Positions 43,600 through 51,120 of a stretch of 57,318 nt of DNA are shown here, in pieces. Made by a program: the position numbers and the translations under genes. Under the pieces are notes generated by a model. The model did no database searches. It had not been told where the DNA came from and saw only the letters and a program-made list of their open reading frames with translations. The DNA is taken from positions 1 through 57,318 of the forward strand of contig CANMKX010000026.1 of NCBI GenBank assembly GCA_947498595.1, given 5' to 3'. Numbering within the stretch: the stretch's first letter is position 1; every line of letters begins with the position of its first letter. This stretch comes from an uncultured Aquimarina sp. GTDB lineage: Bacteria > Bacteroidota > Bacteroidia > Flavobacteriales > Flavobacteriaceae.

Positions 43600-43664
43600 A
43601 CCCTTTTTTAATTTTAATATATATACTATTGATTTTGAAATCAATAAAGAGTTTTTATTAAAGT

Positions 43665-43699
43665 ATTTCACAACAAATAATCATTATTTGTTGTGAAAT
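43665..43699. terminator. Strong bidirectional hairpin terminator
   Basis: ATTTCACAACAAATAA (43665) and TTATTTGTTGTGAAAT (43684) form a perfect 16-bp stem with a 3-base loop, between the convergent AAA and nitroreductase genes. Confidence 0.85.
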
Positions 43700-43709
43700 G
43701 CATTTATAC

Positions 43710-44342
43710 TTACGCAAGTACAGTGATTAGATCTTCTTTAGGTTTTCTAACTTTAGGAAGATTTACCAACCAATCGTTCTCGATGTCTCTATAACCAATA
43801 GGAAGCATTACACAACTTTTTAATCCTTTTTCTTCTAGACCTAAGATTTTATCTACAGCTGTTGGATCAAATCCTTCTAAAGGTGTACAATCTACTCCTT
43901 CAAAAGCAGCAGCAGCTATAGCTTGAGAAAACGCAATATAAGCTTGTTTTGCAGCATGATTAAAATTCTCTTCAGCACTACGTTGTGGATAGCTATCTAA
44001 TAGCACTTGTCGATAATTTTCCCAACCTTCATTTTTAAAACCTCTTACAGTATTTGTTAAATCAAACATTTTATTAATACGATCTGCTGTATACGTATCC
44101 CATGCAGCAAATACAAATAGGTGAGAACAATCAGTTACTACAGATTGATTCCAAGATACAGGTCTGATTTTTTCTTTTAATTCTTGATTTGTTATCACAA
44201 GCACTTCAAAAGGCTGTAATCCGCTTGATGTTGGAGCCAAAGAAATAGCTTCAATAATTGCATCTACTTTTTCTTGAGGTACTTTTTCACCATTCATGGC
44301 TTTGGCCGCATAACGCCAGTTTAGTTTATCTAATAATTCCAT
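43710..44342 (-). CDS. NAD(P)H-dependent nitroreductase family protein, 210 aa
   Basis: An FMN-dependent oxidoreductase of the NfsB/YfkO type. LNWRYAAKAMNGEKVPQEKV gives the usual N-terminal R(Y/R)xxKxF-like flavin contact; APTSSGLQPFEVLVITNQEL is the family signature (SLAPTSSGLQPF, about 35-46), and the C-terminal LPIGYRDIENDWL segment contains the second flavin-binding strand. Length matches the family. Such enzymes reduce nitroaromatics, quinones or related compounds. It is the last gene of a DoxX-TetR-nitroreductase series on the minus strand, so its expression is probably controlled by that TetR protein. Confidence 0.9.
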   Translation of the reverse strand: MELLDKLNWRYAAKAMNGEKVPQEKVDAIIEAISLAPTSSGLQPFEVLVITNQELKEKIRPVSWNQSVVTDCSHLFVFAAWDTYTADRINKMFDLTNTVRGFKNEGWENYRQVLLDSYPQRSAEENFNHAAKQAYIAFSQAIAAAAFEGVDCTPLEGFDPTAVDKILGLEEKGLKSCVMLPIGYRDIENDWLVNLPKVRKPKEDLITVLA

Positions 44343-44381
44343 AGTTAATTTTTATGATTATAATTTGTATAATACGTACTA

Positions 44382-44969
44382 TTAATTAGTTGCTAGTTTG
44401 ATACTATCCCAAGCAGCATCAAATGCATTTTTAAGACAATTTTTATTAAAAACATGTCCCTCTCTTTTTTGAATATTCATTAAAAACGCAATAGGATATA
44501 TTGTATAAGCATATAAAAGATAAAGAGAAATGGGTTTAATGACATTTTCTTCTTTACCACGTTTCCATAATTCGGTAAGAGGCTCTAAGAGTTCAATACC
44601 TTGCTGCAAGGTTTCTGCATCTACCATAGGTGTATTATCGCATTGCGAAAGAAAATATGACTCTCTAGATTCATTTAATTTAAATGAAGCGATATTATAC
44701 CAAATGATTTCAAATCCTTTTTTTGTAGGTAATAAAGGATCATAATTATTAAAAGCAATTGAGCAAAACTGCTGTTTAGTATTTAGATATAGTTGGTTAA
44801 TTAAATCCTGTTTATTCTTGAAGTATAGATAAATTGTAGCAGGAGAGACATTGGCAATTTTAGCAATTTTTGCCATAGATGCAGCCTGAAATCCACCTTC
44901 GTTAACCAAAGATATGGTAGCATTCAAGATAGCATTTTTTTTATCAATACTTTTCTGAAGTTGTGCCAT
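44382..44969 (-). CDS. TetR-family transcriptional regulator, 195 aa
   Basis: The N-terminal HTH is typical: AILNATISLVNEGGFQAASM, AKIAKIANVSPATIYLYFKN, KQDLINQLYL (residues 13-60). The C-terminal 130 residues are a helical ligand-binding domain. It lies 4 bp after the DoxX-like gene and 39 bp before the nitroreductase gene, which fits a repressor responding to a toxic small molecule and controlling its own operon. TGTATACA-containing sites at 45447, upstream of the operon, could be its operator, although an AraC-type direct repeat is the alternative reading. Confidence 0.9.
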   Translation of the reverse strand: MAQLQKSIDKKNAILNATISLVNEGGFQAASMAKIAKIANVSPATIYLYFKNKQDLINQLYLNTKQQFCSIAFNNYDPLLPTKKGFEIIWYNIASFKLNESRESYFLSQCDNTPMVDAETLQQGIELLEPLTELWKRGKEENVIKPISLYLLYAYTIYPIAFLMNIQKREGHVFNKNCLKNAFDAAWDSIKLATN

Positions 44970-44973
44970 AGAT

Positions 44974-45348
44974 CTATTTGATATTTACAAAACGATTTAT
45001 TTTCCAAGCCCATGCAATAAATAAAAACTGTACAGGTAAACGAATCAAAGCACCAGTATGAGAACCTATTGCAGGAGTTTCTGTAAAAACATCCCAAATA
45101 TGTATAGGTAGATAAAGAAGCATTAATAATAAAATACCCTTAGCTCCAATTTTTGCATAAGGAGGAATACATAATAAAACTCCTAAAAGTATGGCAATTA
45201 GACCTGATATATAAATTATAGTCGTTTTAAAAGGCAAAAAATCAACTACAAATGGAATATAAAAATCAGGCTTTAAAAAGTGCTGAATTCCGCCTATAAT
45301 CATAAATACAGCTAATAGAATTTGTAATAGCTTCCAGAATATCTTCAT
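44974..45348 (-). CDS. DoxX-like small membrane protein, 124 aa
   Basis: Four hydrophobic segments lie at about residues 5-22, 44-63, 70-88 and 100-120. GGIQHFLKPDFYIPFVVDFL contains the G-x-x-H-F...P pattern of DoxX/DUF417-like membrane proteins, a group tied to quinone or redox processes in a few studied cases. It is the first gene of the three-gene minus-strand operon with TetR and the nitroreductase, a redox-stress type context. Translation starts at the ATG at 45348. Confidence 0.8.
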   Translation of the reverse strand: MKIFWKLLQILLAVFMIIGGIQHFLKPDFYIPFVVDFLPFKTTIIYISGLIAILLGVLLCIPPYAKIGAKGILLLMLLYLPIHIWDVFTETPAIGSHTGALIRLPVQFLFIAWAWKINRFVNIK

Positions 45349-45444
45349 GTTGATTTTAAAATTTTCAACAAATATATAAAAAAGAATGAACGTTCAGTTT
45401 TTTGTTGATTATAAAGATTGAAAAATTTTTGATTACGAATCAGT

Positions 45445-45485
45445 AAAATGTATACACTTTTCCTTGAAATATATACATCCCAAAC
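45445..45485. promoter_or_regulatory. 21-bp-period direct repeat, operator candidate copy 1
   Basis: AATGTATACACT (45447) and AATATATACATC (45468) are directly repeated with a period of 21 bp, separated by TTTCCTTGA. Almost the same 41 bp recur at 46752. Direct repeats two helical turns apart are typical of AraC-family binding sites. The site lies between the divergent DoxX operon (97 bp) and the hydrolase gene (132 bp). Confidence 0.6.
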
Positions 45486-45616
45486 TTTATTTATTAAAAT
45501 ATTTGCAAGTATATCATAATAGGATACTATTGGTGTGTATAACAATATGTTCATCTTTTAATCGATACCCGTTTATTTCAATCGAACATTCGTTTAATTA
45601 TTAAAAAAATTAAGTA

Positions 45617-46753
45617 ATGCTAAAAAGAATTATTAAAAAAGTGTCAAAAATAATAGCTTGGTTTTTAGCTTGTTTGATTGTATTAGCCATATCAATAATT
45701 GTTTACACTCAAATTGATCCTGTTTTTGGTGGTTCCCCTAATAGAGCCTCTATGAAAAAGATAGAGGCTTCTAAAAACTTTGATGGAGAAATATTTATTA
45801 ACTCTGAAAAAACGGCCATGATGCATTACCAAGAAGATACTCTTGCTTGGTTTCAAGAAAATGATGGTTTTTTAGGACAGTTATTTCCAGGAAAAGATAA
45901 AAACCCTCAAAAAAAATTATTGTCAACTAAGTTTGATAAACATAGTTTTAATTCAGGAAGCTTTGCATGGTTGGGACACTCTACATTACTTATGAATGTG
46001 GATAATAAACATATTATTATAGACCCTGTATTTTATAAAGCCTCTCCTATATTTTTAGGAGGAAAACCTTTTGTATTTCAAAACACTACAACAATTTCAG
46101 ATTTACCTAAGATTGATTATGTACTAATAACACACGATCACTACGATCATTTGGATGCTGAAGCAATACAGGAAATGAAATCATTGGTAACTACATTTTT
46201 GGTACCCTTAGGAATAAAAGCACATCTATTAAAATGGGGTGTTGAAGATGAAAAAATCATAGAATTTGATTGGTATGAAAAATTTAATGAACGTTCGATT
46301 TCGTTCATCTTTACCCCCTCTCGTCATTTTTCTGGGCGTGGTATTTTAGGCCGAAATACTACGCTTTGGGGCGGGTGGATTATAAAAGGGAATACTCAAA
46401 ATATATATGCGTCTGGAGATAGTGGATATACCAAAGAATTTGCTGTTATAGGTGAAAAATATGGTCCTTTTGATATAGCTTTTCTAGAAAGTGGTGCATA
46501 TAATAGTGAATGGTCGCAAATACATATGTTTCCAGAGCAATCTGTGCAAGCAGGAATAGATCTTAATGCAAAAATCTTATTTCCTATCCATTGGGGAAAG
46601 TTTGATTTATCATATCATAACTGGAAAGAACCTATCCAACGATTTACACAATATAGTATACAAAAACAACAAAAGATAATTACACCTTTGGTAGGAGAAA
46701 CATTCAACCTTACAGAGACTTATCAAACCAAATGGTGGGATGATAATCGTTAA
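45617..46753 (+). CDS. Metallo-beta-lactamase-fold hydrolase (NAPE-PLD/UlaG-like), 378 aa
   Basis: A single N-terminal membrane helix (IIAWFLACLIVLAISIIVYT, about 12-31) anchors the protein, probably facing the periplasm. The MBL core follows: FAWLGHSTLLMNVDNKHIII, then the zinc motif ITHDHYDHLD (about 175-184), TPSRHFSGRG, ASGDSGYTKEF and the last His in LFPIHWGKFDL. GHST plus SRHFSGRG places it in the PF12706 branch with N-acylphosphatidylethanolamine phospholipase D and RomA-like proteins, which suggests a lipid or phosphodiester substrate. A direct-repeat operator candidate lies upstream, and a second copy overlaps its stop codon. Confidence 0.88.
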   Translation: MLKRIIKKVSKIIAWFLACLIVLAISIIVYTQIDPVFGGSPNRASMKKIEASKNFDGEIFINSEKTAMMHYQEDTLAWFQENDGFLGQLFPGKDKNPQKKLLSTKFDKHSFNSGSFAWLGHSTLLMNVDNKHIIIDPVFYKASPIFLGGKPFVFQNTTTISDLPKIDYVLITHDHYDHLDAEAIQEMKSLVTTFLVPLGIKAHLLKWGVEDEKIIEFDWYEKFNERSISFIFTPSRHFSGRGILGRNTTLWGGWIIKGNTQNIYASGDSGYTKEFAVIGEKYGPFDIAFLESGAYNSEWSQIHMFPEQSVQAGIDLNAKILFPIHWGKFDLSYHNWKEPIQRFTQYSIQKQQKIITPLVGETFNLTETYQTKWWDDNR

Positions 46754-46792
46754 AATGTATACATCCTTCCTTAAAATATATACATCTTAAAC
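46752..46792 (+). promoter_or_regulatory. 21-bp-period direct repeat, operator candidate copy 2
   Basis: AATGTATACATC (46754) and AATATATACATC (46775) are separated by CTTCCTTAA. The site begins at the stop codon of the hydrolase gene and ends 46 bp before the SDR start. It shares about 34 of 41 positions with copy 1, including the spacer CTT-rich core, which points to one shared regulator. Confidence 0.65.
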
Positions 46793-46838
46793 CACAAATC
46801 TTCGGAGTTTTGTATTGTAATCACAAAAAAAAAATTAA

Positions 46839-47654
46839 ATGAAAAAAACAGTTATAATTACAGGAGCCAGTAGTGGTATAGGAAAAGCGACAGCAAAATA
46901 TTTTCAGATAAAAGGATGGAATGTTATTGCGACGATGCGAACTCCTGAAAATGAAAAAGAGCTAACAACATTAAAAAATGTATTAGTAACCAAGCTTGAC
47001 GTACTTGATCTTGATTCTATTAAGACATCAATACAAATGGGAATTGAGGCATTTGGTAAAATAGATGTTTTGATAAATAATGCTGGTTATGGTGCCTATG
47101 GACCTTTAGAAGCTTTTCCTAGAGAAAATATATTAAGACAATTTAATACTAATGTCATTGGTCTTCTAGATGTTACTAGAGCCCTATTGCCTCATTTAAG
47201 AAATAATAAATCAGGAACAATCATTAATATATCGTCTATAGGAGGAAAAATGACTTTTCCACTTGGAGCTTTGTATCACGGAACGAAACATGCTGTTGAA
47301 GGTATTTCAGAAGCGTTGTCTTTTGAAGTTGAAGCTTTTGGAGGGAAGGTGAAAATCGTAGAGCCAGGAATGGTTACAACTGACTTTGCAGGTCGTTCTT
47401 TTGATTTTCAAAATAATTTAGAATTGGAAGAGTACCAAGAAGTAGTAAATAATGTAATGCAAGGTTTCGCCTCGACAATAGATAAAGCTTCTTCTCCAGA
47501 ACTTGTTGCAAAAGTAATTTATGATGCAGCAATAGACGAGTCTAATCAAATGCGTTTTATCGCAGGAGAAGATGCTCATCAATTATTAAGTGCTAGGAGA
47601 TCATTAGATGAAAATGTTTTTATAGAAAACATAAAAAATCAATTCCAATTATAA
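46839..47654 (+). CDS. Short-chain dehydrogenase/reductase (SDR), 271 aa
   Basis: A classical SDR: cofactor motif TGASSGIGKA (8-17), NNAG in LINNAGYGAYGP (about 80-91), catalytic Ser in INISSIGGKM, and Tyr-x3-Lys in LYHGTKHAVEG (about 147-157). The sequence resembles that of the broken SDR at 50145-51034 (shared IDVLINNAGYG.YGP and YH.TKHAVEG). The product should be a cytosolic NAD(P)H oxidoreductase; the substrate cannot be read from the sequence. The operator-like direct repeat just upstream suggests control with the hydrolase gene. Confidence 0.92.
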   Translation: MKKTVIITGASSGIGKATAKYFQIKGWNVIATMRTPENEKELTTLKNVLVTKLDVLDLDSIKTSIQMGIEAFGKIDVLINNAGYGAYGPLEAFPRENILRQFNTNVIGLLDVTRALLPHLRNNKSGTIINISSIGGKMTFPLGALYHGTKHAVEGISEALSFEVEAFGGKVKIVEPGMVTTDFAGRSFDFQNNLELEEYQEVVNNVMQGFASTIDKASSPELVAKVIYDAAIDESNQMRFIAGEDAHQLLSARRSLDENVFIENIKNQFQL

Positions 47655-47792
47655 AATAAACGTAGCCTAAATACAGCAGTATACGTTACTATCCTTATTA
47701 AAATTCAAAAGAATGCTATAAACCTTAAAATACGTAAGGGTAGATAAGTACTGTCTAAAAACAAGAAAAAAAGAATATTAAAATTGTAATAA

Positions 47793-48371
47793 ATGATTAA
47801 AAAAATAAAACAGGTTCTGTTCTTACTAAGCGCAACGATGGTTTTGGTTTCGTGCAGTGATGATGATCAAGACAATGGTTTAATAGCCTGTACGGCTGAA
47901 ACCGAAACAGGAATGATTACTCAAGTAAGTAGTGATGAATCACACGTATATACTTCTATAGTAATAAATGCAACTCCCAATCAAGTTTGGTCTGTATTGA
48001 CCGATTTTGATACAATGCCTAGCTGGAGTACTACTTTTCAAGGACTAGAAGGAGACATAAGAGATGGAGGTCAAATAACAGCTATTTTTCCGTTGCCTAA
48101 TGGAGAAAATATAGCATATCCACATCTATTAAATTATACAGAAAATGAGAGTTTTGGATGGTCAGACCCTATTATTGGATTAGATGGAATTGTCGATAAC
48201 CACATGTACACTGTAACTTTTTGTGGAAATCAAACAGAGTTTATACAAACGGATGAATTTAGTGGAAATAACCAAAATGTATCAGCCTTAACATTAGCAA
48301 CTATTGTATTGACAGACTATCAAATTTTTAATCAAGAATTAAAAGCAGAAGTAGAAAAAAAATTTAATTAA
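47793..48371 (+). CDS. SRPBCC-domain lipoprotein, 192 aa
   Basis: The signal sequence ends in the lipobox MVLVSCSDDDQ. Residues 50-190 fit the START/SRPBCC fold used for lipophilic ligands: SIVINATPNQVWSVLTDFDT, MPSWSTTFQGLEGDIRDGGQ and a C-terminal helix (ALTLATIVLTDYQIFNQELK). Most SRPBCC proteins are cytosolic, whereas this one is exported. It is the first of five closely spaced genes (gaps of 6-20 bp) ending with the second SDR, so it likely acts in the same process as the DUF3237-like and MipA-like proteins. Confidence 0.78.
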   Translation: MIKKIKQVLFLLSATMVLVSCSDDDQDNGLIACTAETETGMITQVSSDESHVYTSIVINATPNQVWSVLTDFDTMPSWSTTFQGLEGDIRDGGQITAIFPLPNGENIAYPHLLNYTENESFGWSDPIIGLDGIVDNHMYTVTFCGNQTEFIQTDEFSGNNQNVSALTLATIVLTDYQIFNQELKAEVEKKFN

Positions 48372-48377
48372 AATATT

Positions 48378-48971
48378 ATGAATAAAATAAATAAATGGAA
48401 TCTTTTAATGCTAATCGTTATTAGCATTATATCATGCGACACTAATGATGATGAGACTAATATCGAAGTAGAAAGCAATGTTTTTAAATCGATAAATAGC
48501 AATCCTAAAGCTATATTGTTATATAAGACTACAACTCAAATTACAGGATTAGAGAGTTATGGTGCAGAATTAACAACACCTATACCTATTAATGGAAGAC
48601 GTACAGATTTTATATTTGAAGGACCAGTAAATGGAAACATCGAAGGTAATCTAACAGGTACTGATTATGCTACAATTCATTCTAATGGCAATATAGATAC
48701 AGATGTATATGGTACTATAGAGACAACAGATGGAGCAAGTATAGCTGTTCGATTTAGAGGAGAAACAATCCCTAATACTGCGACTATTTCAGATTTAAGA
48801 GAAACAGGAAGTTTGATCAGTAATCATCCATCATATACATATTTAAACGATCTATATGTTATTGGAATCGGATTTTCTGACACTACTACAAATACATTGA
48901 CTATAAGTTTTTATGGCTTTGAAAATGATCCATTTAATGGAGATTTTTACAGGTCAAGTACCAATCCCTAA
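48378..48971 (+). CDS. DUF3237-like lipoprotein, 5' part of a frameshifted two-domain gene, 197 aa
   Basis: The signal sequence with a lipobox (LIVISIISCDTNDDE) is followed by one DUF3237-like domain (about 50-185): YGAELTTPIPINGRRTDF, GNIEGNLTGTDYATIHSNGN, ETTDGASIAVRFRGETIP, NTLTISFYGFENDPFNG. The frame then runs out at 48971 with an unrelated tail. The next frame carries a second copy of the same domain starting exactly here. Removing one T from the T5 run at 48944-48948 gives DPFNGDFTGQVPIPNEG and one protein of about 315 aa. The family assignment is tentative; the internal duplication is clear. Confidence 0.7.
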   Translation: MNKINKWNLLMLIVISIISCDTNDDETNIEVESNVFKSINSNPKAILLYKTTTQITGLESYGAELTTPIPINGRRTDFIFEGPVNGNIEGNLTGTDYATIHSNGNIDTDVYGTIETTDGASIAVRFRGETIPNTATISDLRETGSLISNHPSYTYLNDLYVIGIGFSDTTTNTLTISFYGFENDPFNGDFYRSSTNP

Positions 48972-49326
48972 TGAAGGAATCCGTATGAATGCAGTTTTTG
49001 CTGGAACTACAGAAGGTGAGCTAAATGGAGTAATTGAAGGAACAGATTATTTAACAGTATTACCTAATGGAAATGTTATAGTAGATGTTAGAGCAATTAT
49101 TACAACAAATACTGGAGAGAAGATATCTGTAAAAGCTAATGGGGTATCTATTCCTAGTGGTACACCTGCGGTTTCTGACTTTTATGAAACGGCAACATTG
49201 CAAAGTAATACAGCAGCTTTTGAGTATTTAAATCAAAAATATAGTATCGGTTTAGGGACTTCAAACAATGCTACAAATTCGCTTAATCTTCGCTTTTATA
49301 GATTTGATAGCGATCCATTAAACTAA
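48913..49326 (+). CDS. 3' part of the frameshifted two-domain DUF3237-like gene
   Basis: From 48943 this frame reads FTGQVPIPNEGIRMNAVFAG, GELNGVIEGTDYLTVLPNGN, TTNTGEKISVKANGVSIP, LNLRFYRFDSDPLN, which aligns block by block with the domain encoded in the preceding ORF. The first ten residues from the nominal ATG at 48913 are an out-of-frame reading of domain one and are unlikely to be a true N-terminus. It lacks a signal peptide of its own, so it would be non-functional unless joined to the upstream frame. It ends 10 bp before the MipA-like gene. Confidence 0.65.
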   Translation: MALKMIHLMEIFTGQVPIPNEGIRMNAVFAGTTEGELNGVIEGTDYLTVLPNGNVIVDVRAIITTNTGEKISVKANGVSIPSGTPAVSDFYETATLQSNTAAFEYLNQKYSIGLGTSNNATNSLNLRFYRFDSDPLN

Positions 49327-49336
49327 TAATGTTAAC

Positions 49337-50128
49337 ATGAAAAAAATAAAAACAATAGCATTTTTAATTATTTGTTTTACAGTAAATAATGCTTTTTCTC
49401 AAGTCACCGAAACATTAGAAGATAAAAAGAATAAAATGAATTTTTCTTTGGGTGCAGGTTTTGCTTTTATACCAGAGTATGAAGGATCAGAAGATACAAT
49501 GGTAATTCCTTTTCCGGTATTTTCCTTAGACTGGAATTCTGGACAATATATCAGATTAGTAGGTCTAGATATTGAAGCAAATTTATTGAGTAATAAACAT
49601 AGAAAATGGGAACTAGGACCTAAATTAAGTTTTAAACCAGGAAGAGATGATGAAGTAAGTAACATAGATGTTGCTAATCTTGAGGAAATCGATTTTAATA
49701 TCTCTGCAGGTCTTTTTGGCCAATACAAATTTGCAAAAAACTTTGATGTTAAAGCAGAATATACACATGATATCAGTGGAGTAAATGATGGTGGTGTTGG
49801 AGCACTTGAGATTGGATATACTTTAATAAAAAAGAAATGTGTATTCAGAGTTGCTGCTACTTCATCGTATGCTACAGACAATTACATGAATGCTTATTTT
49901 GGAGTTAATCCAAATAACATTGGAACAAGTCTTTTTTCTTACTACGAGTTGGAAAGCGGTATCAAAGATGTTGGAGCTAAATTTAATACTACATATTTTT
50001 TAAATAACAAGTGGATTTTAGCAGGTCAAATAGGCTTTTCAGAATTAGTAGGAGATGTTGTTGATAGCCCAATTGTTACTTCCACTAGTCAATTTTCTGG
50101 TGGAGTTAGCGCCATGTACAGATTTTAA
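49337..50128 (+). CDS. MipA/OmpV-family outer membrane protein, 263 aa
   Basis: A signal peptide (IKTIAFLIICFTVNNAFSQ) precedes a beta-barrel protein of the MipA/OmpV type: FSLGAGFAFIPEYEGSEDTM gives the family's early G...P-x-Y-x-GS motif, followed by PFPVFSLDWNSGQYIRLVG. The chain ends in aromatic Phe (GGVSAMYRF), the outer-membrane barrel signal. Known members are adhesion, scaffold or antibiotic-related outer membrane proteins; none fixes the function here. It is in the middle of the SRPBCC to SDR operon. Confidence 0.85.
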   Translation: MKKIKTIAFLIICFTVNNAFSQVTETLEDKKNKMNFSLGAGFAFIPEYEGSEDTMVIPFPVFSLDWNSGQYIRLVGLDIEANLLSNKHRKWELGPKLSFKPGRDDEVSNIDVANLEEIDFNISAGLFGQYKFAKNFDVKAEYTHDISGVNDGGVGALEIGYTLIKKKCVFRVAATSSYATDNYMNAYFGVNPNNIGTSLFSYYELESGIKDVGAKFNTTYFLNNKWILAGQIGFSELVGDVVDSPIVTSTSQFSGGVSAMYRF

Positions 50129-50144
50129 TTAAATAATACATATA

Positions 50145-50414
50145 ATGAAAAAAACAATAAATATATTACTCGTATTGCTTATCAGTATTCAAATGGGATA
50201 TGCTGAATCTGTTTTAAGTGAAAATAAAAAAATAATATTAATCACTGGAACTGCTTCAGGAATGGGAAAAGCATTTGCAGAACAATTGATTAAAGACGGA
50301 CATATAGTTTATGGAGGTGATGTTCAACATCAGAAGAATCAATATTTGTCAAAAATAGGTGGATTTCCCTTAAAATGGACGTTACTAATGATAATGAAAT
50401 ACAAAAAGGAGTAA
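50145..50414 (+). CDS. N-terminal part of a frameshifted SDR that carries a signal peptide
   Basis: The ORF starts with a convincing signal peptide (INILLVLLISIQMGYAES) and continues into an SDR cofactor motif: IILITGTASGMGKAFAEQLI (about 29-48). At about 50360-50375 the frame changes: this ORF continues as WTLLMIMKYKKE and stops, while the -1 frame continues the SDR as MDVTNDNEI. An exported SDR is odd because NAD(P)H is cytosolic. The signal-like segment may instead act as an anchor, or may have been joined to the SDR by rearrangement. Confidence 0.7.
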   Translation: MKKTINILLVLLISIQMGYAESVLSENKKIILITGTASGMGKAFAEQLIKDGHIVYGGDVQHQKNQYLSKIGGFPLKWTLLMIMKYKKE

Positions 50415-51034
50415 AAAAGATAATTAAAAAACATGGTAGAATAGATGTCTTGATAAACAATGCAGGTTATGGGTTGTATGGACCAGTAGAAGAAGTTACT
50501 ATGGAAGACGCTATGGCACAATTTAATGTTAACTTGTTTGGAATGGCAAGAGTAACTAAAGCTGTTTTACCATATATGAGAAAGGAAAAATCTGGAGAGA
50601 TTATAAATATTTCTTCTATGGGTGGAAAAATCTACACTGGACTTGGAGCATGGTATCACGCAACTAAACATGCTGTAGAAGGTTGGAGTGATTGTTTACG
50701 ATTAGAAGTTAAAGAATTTGATATTGATGTTGTTATTGTTGAACCAGGATTGATTAATACAAATTTTTATAATGTAATGATGGAATCGGTACGTAAATAC
50801 GCACCAAAATCCAATTATCAGCATATGTTTAAGCGACTTGCAGAAGGAGCTAACAATATGCCTAAAATGACTGAACCAGAAGAAATAGCTATACTTATTA
50901 GCGAAATTATTAACACCAAAACTCCAGAAACACGTTACGTAAAAGGAGTAATGGCAGAACAATTGATAAATTTCAGGAAGCAATATGGAGATAAAGCATA
51001 TGATACTTTAATGCTTAATGGGCCACAAAACTAA
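50375..51034 (+). CDS. C-terminal part of the frameshifted SDR, 219 aa
   Basis: This frame carries the rest of a classical SDR: MDVTND at its start, the usual D of the adenine-binding pocket, IDVLINNAGYGLYGPVEEVT, Ser in INISSMGGKI, and YHATKHAVEGW with the catalytic Tyr and Lys. It lacks the glycine-rich cofactor motif, which is in the preceding frame, so the product alone should be inactive. Joined, the enzyme would be about 296 aa including the signal peptide. The likely lesion is one missing base around CCCTTAAAATGG (50366-50377). It resembles the SDR at 46839. A terminator follows. Confidence 0.75.
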   Translation: MDVTNDNEIQKGVKKIIKKHGRIDVLINNAGYGLYGPVEEVTMEDAMAQFNVNLFGMARVTKAVLPYMRKEKSGEIINISSMGGKIYTGLGAWYHATKHAVEGWSDCLRLEVKEFDIDVVIVEPGLINTNFYNVMMESVRKYAPKSNYQHMFKRLAEGANNMPKMTEPEEIAILISEIINTKTPETRYVKGVMAEQLINFRKQYGDKAYDTLMLNGPQN

Positions 51035-51050
51035 ATGTTTGTTAATTAGA

Positions 51051-51079
51051 AATCTTCCTTTATATTAAAGGAAGGTTTT
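51051..51079 (+). terminator. Rho-independent terminator after the SDR
   Basis: TCTTCCTTTA (51053) pairs with TAAAGGAAGG (51066) apart from a mismatch, followed by T6. Confidence 0.8.
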
Positions 51080-51120
51080 TTGTCATAAAAAGGAGTATTT
51101 TATAACTAAATTTCAAGAGC

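Noticed and set aside
45345..45554. 69-aa minus-strand open frame upstream of DoxX
   Set aside because: It covers the direct-repeat operator region and the DoxX promoter, and has no homologous look or start context.
49399..49881. 160-aa antisense open frame
   Set aside because: It lies fully inside the MipA/OmpV gene, which has a signal peptide and barrel motifs. The antisense frame has no start context or known domain.
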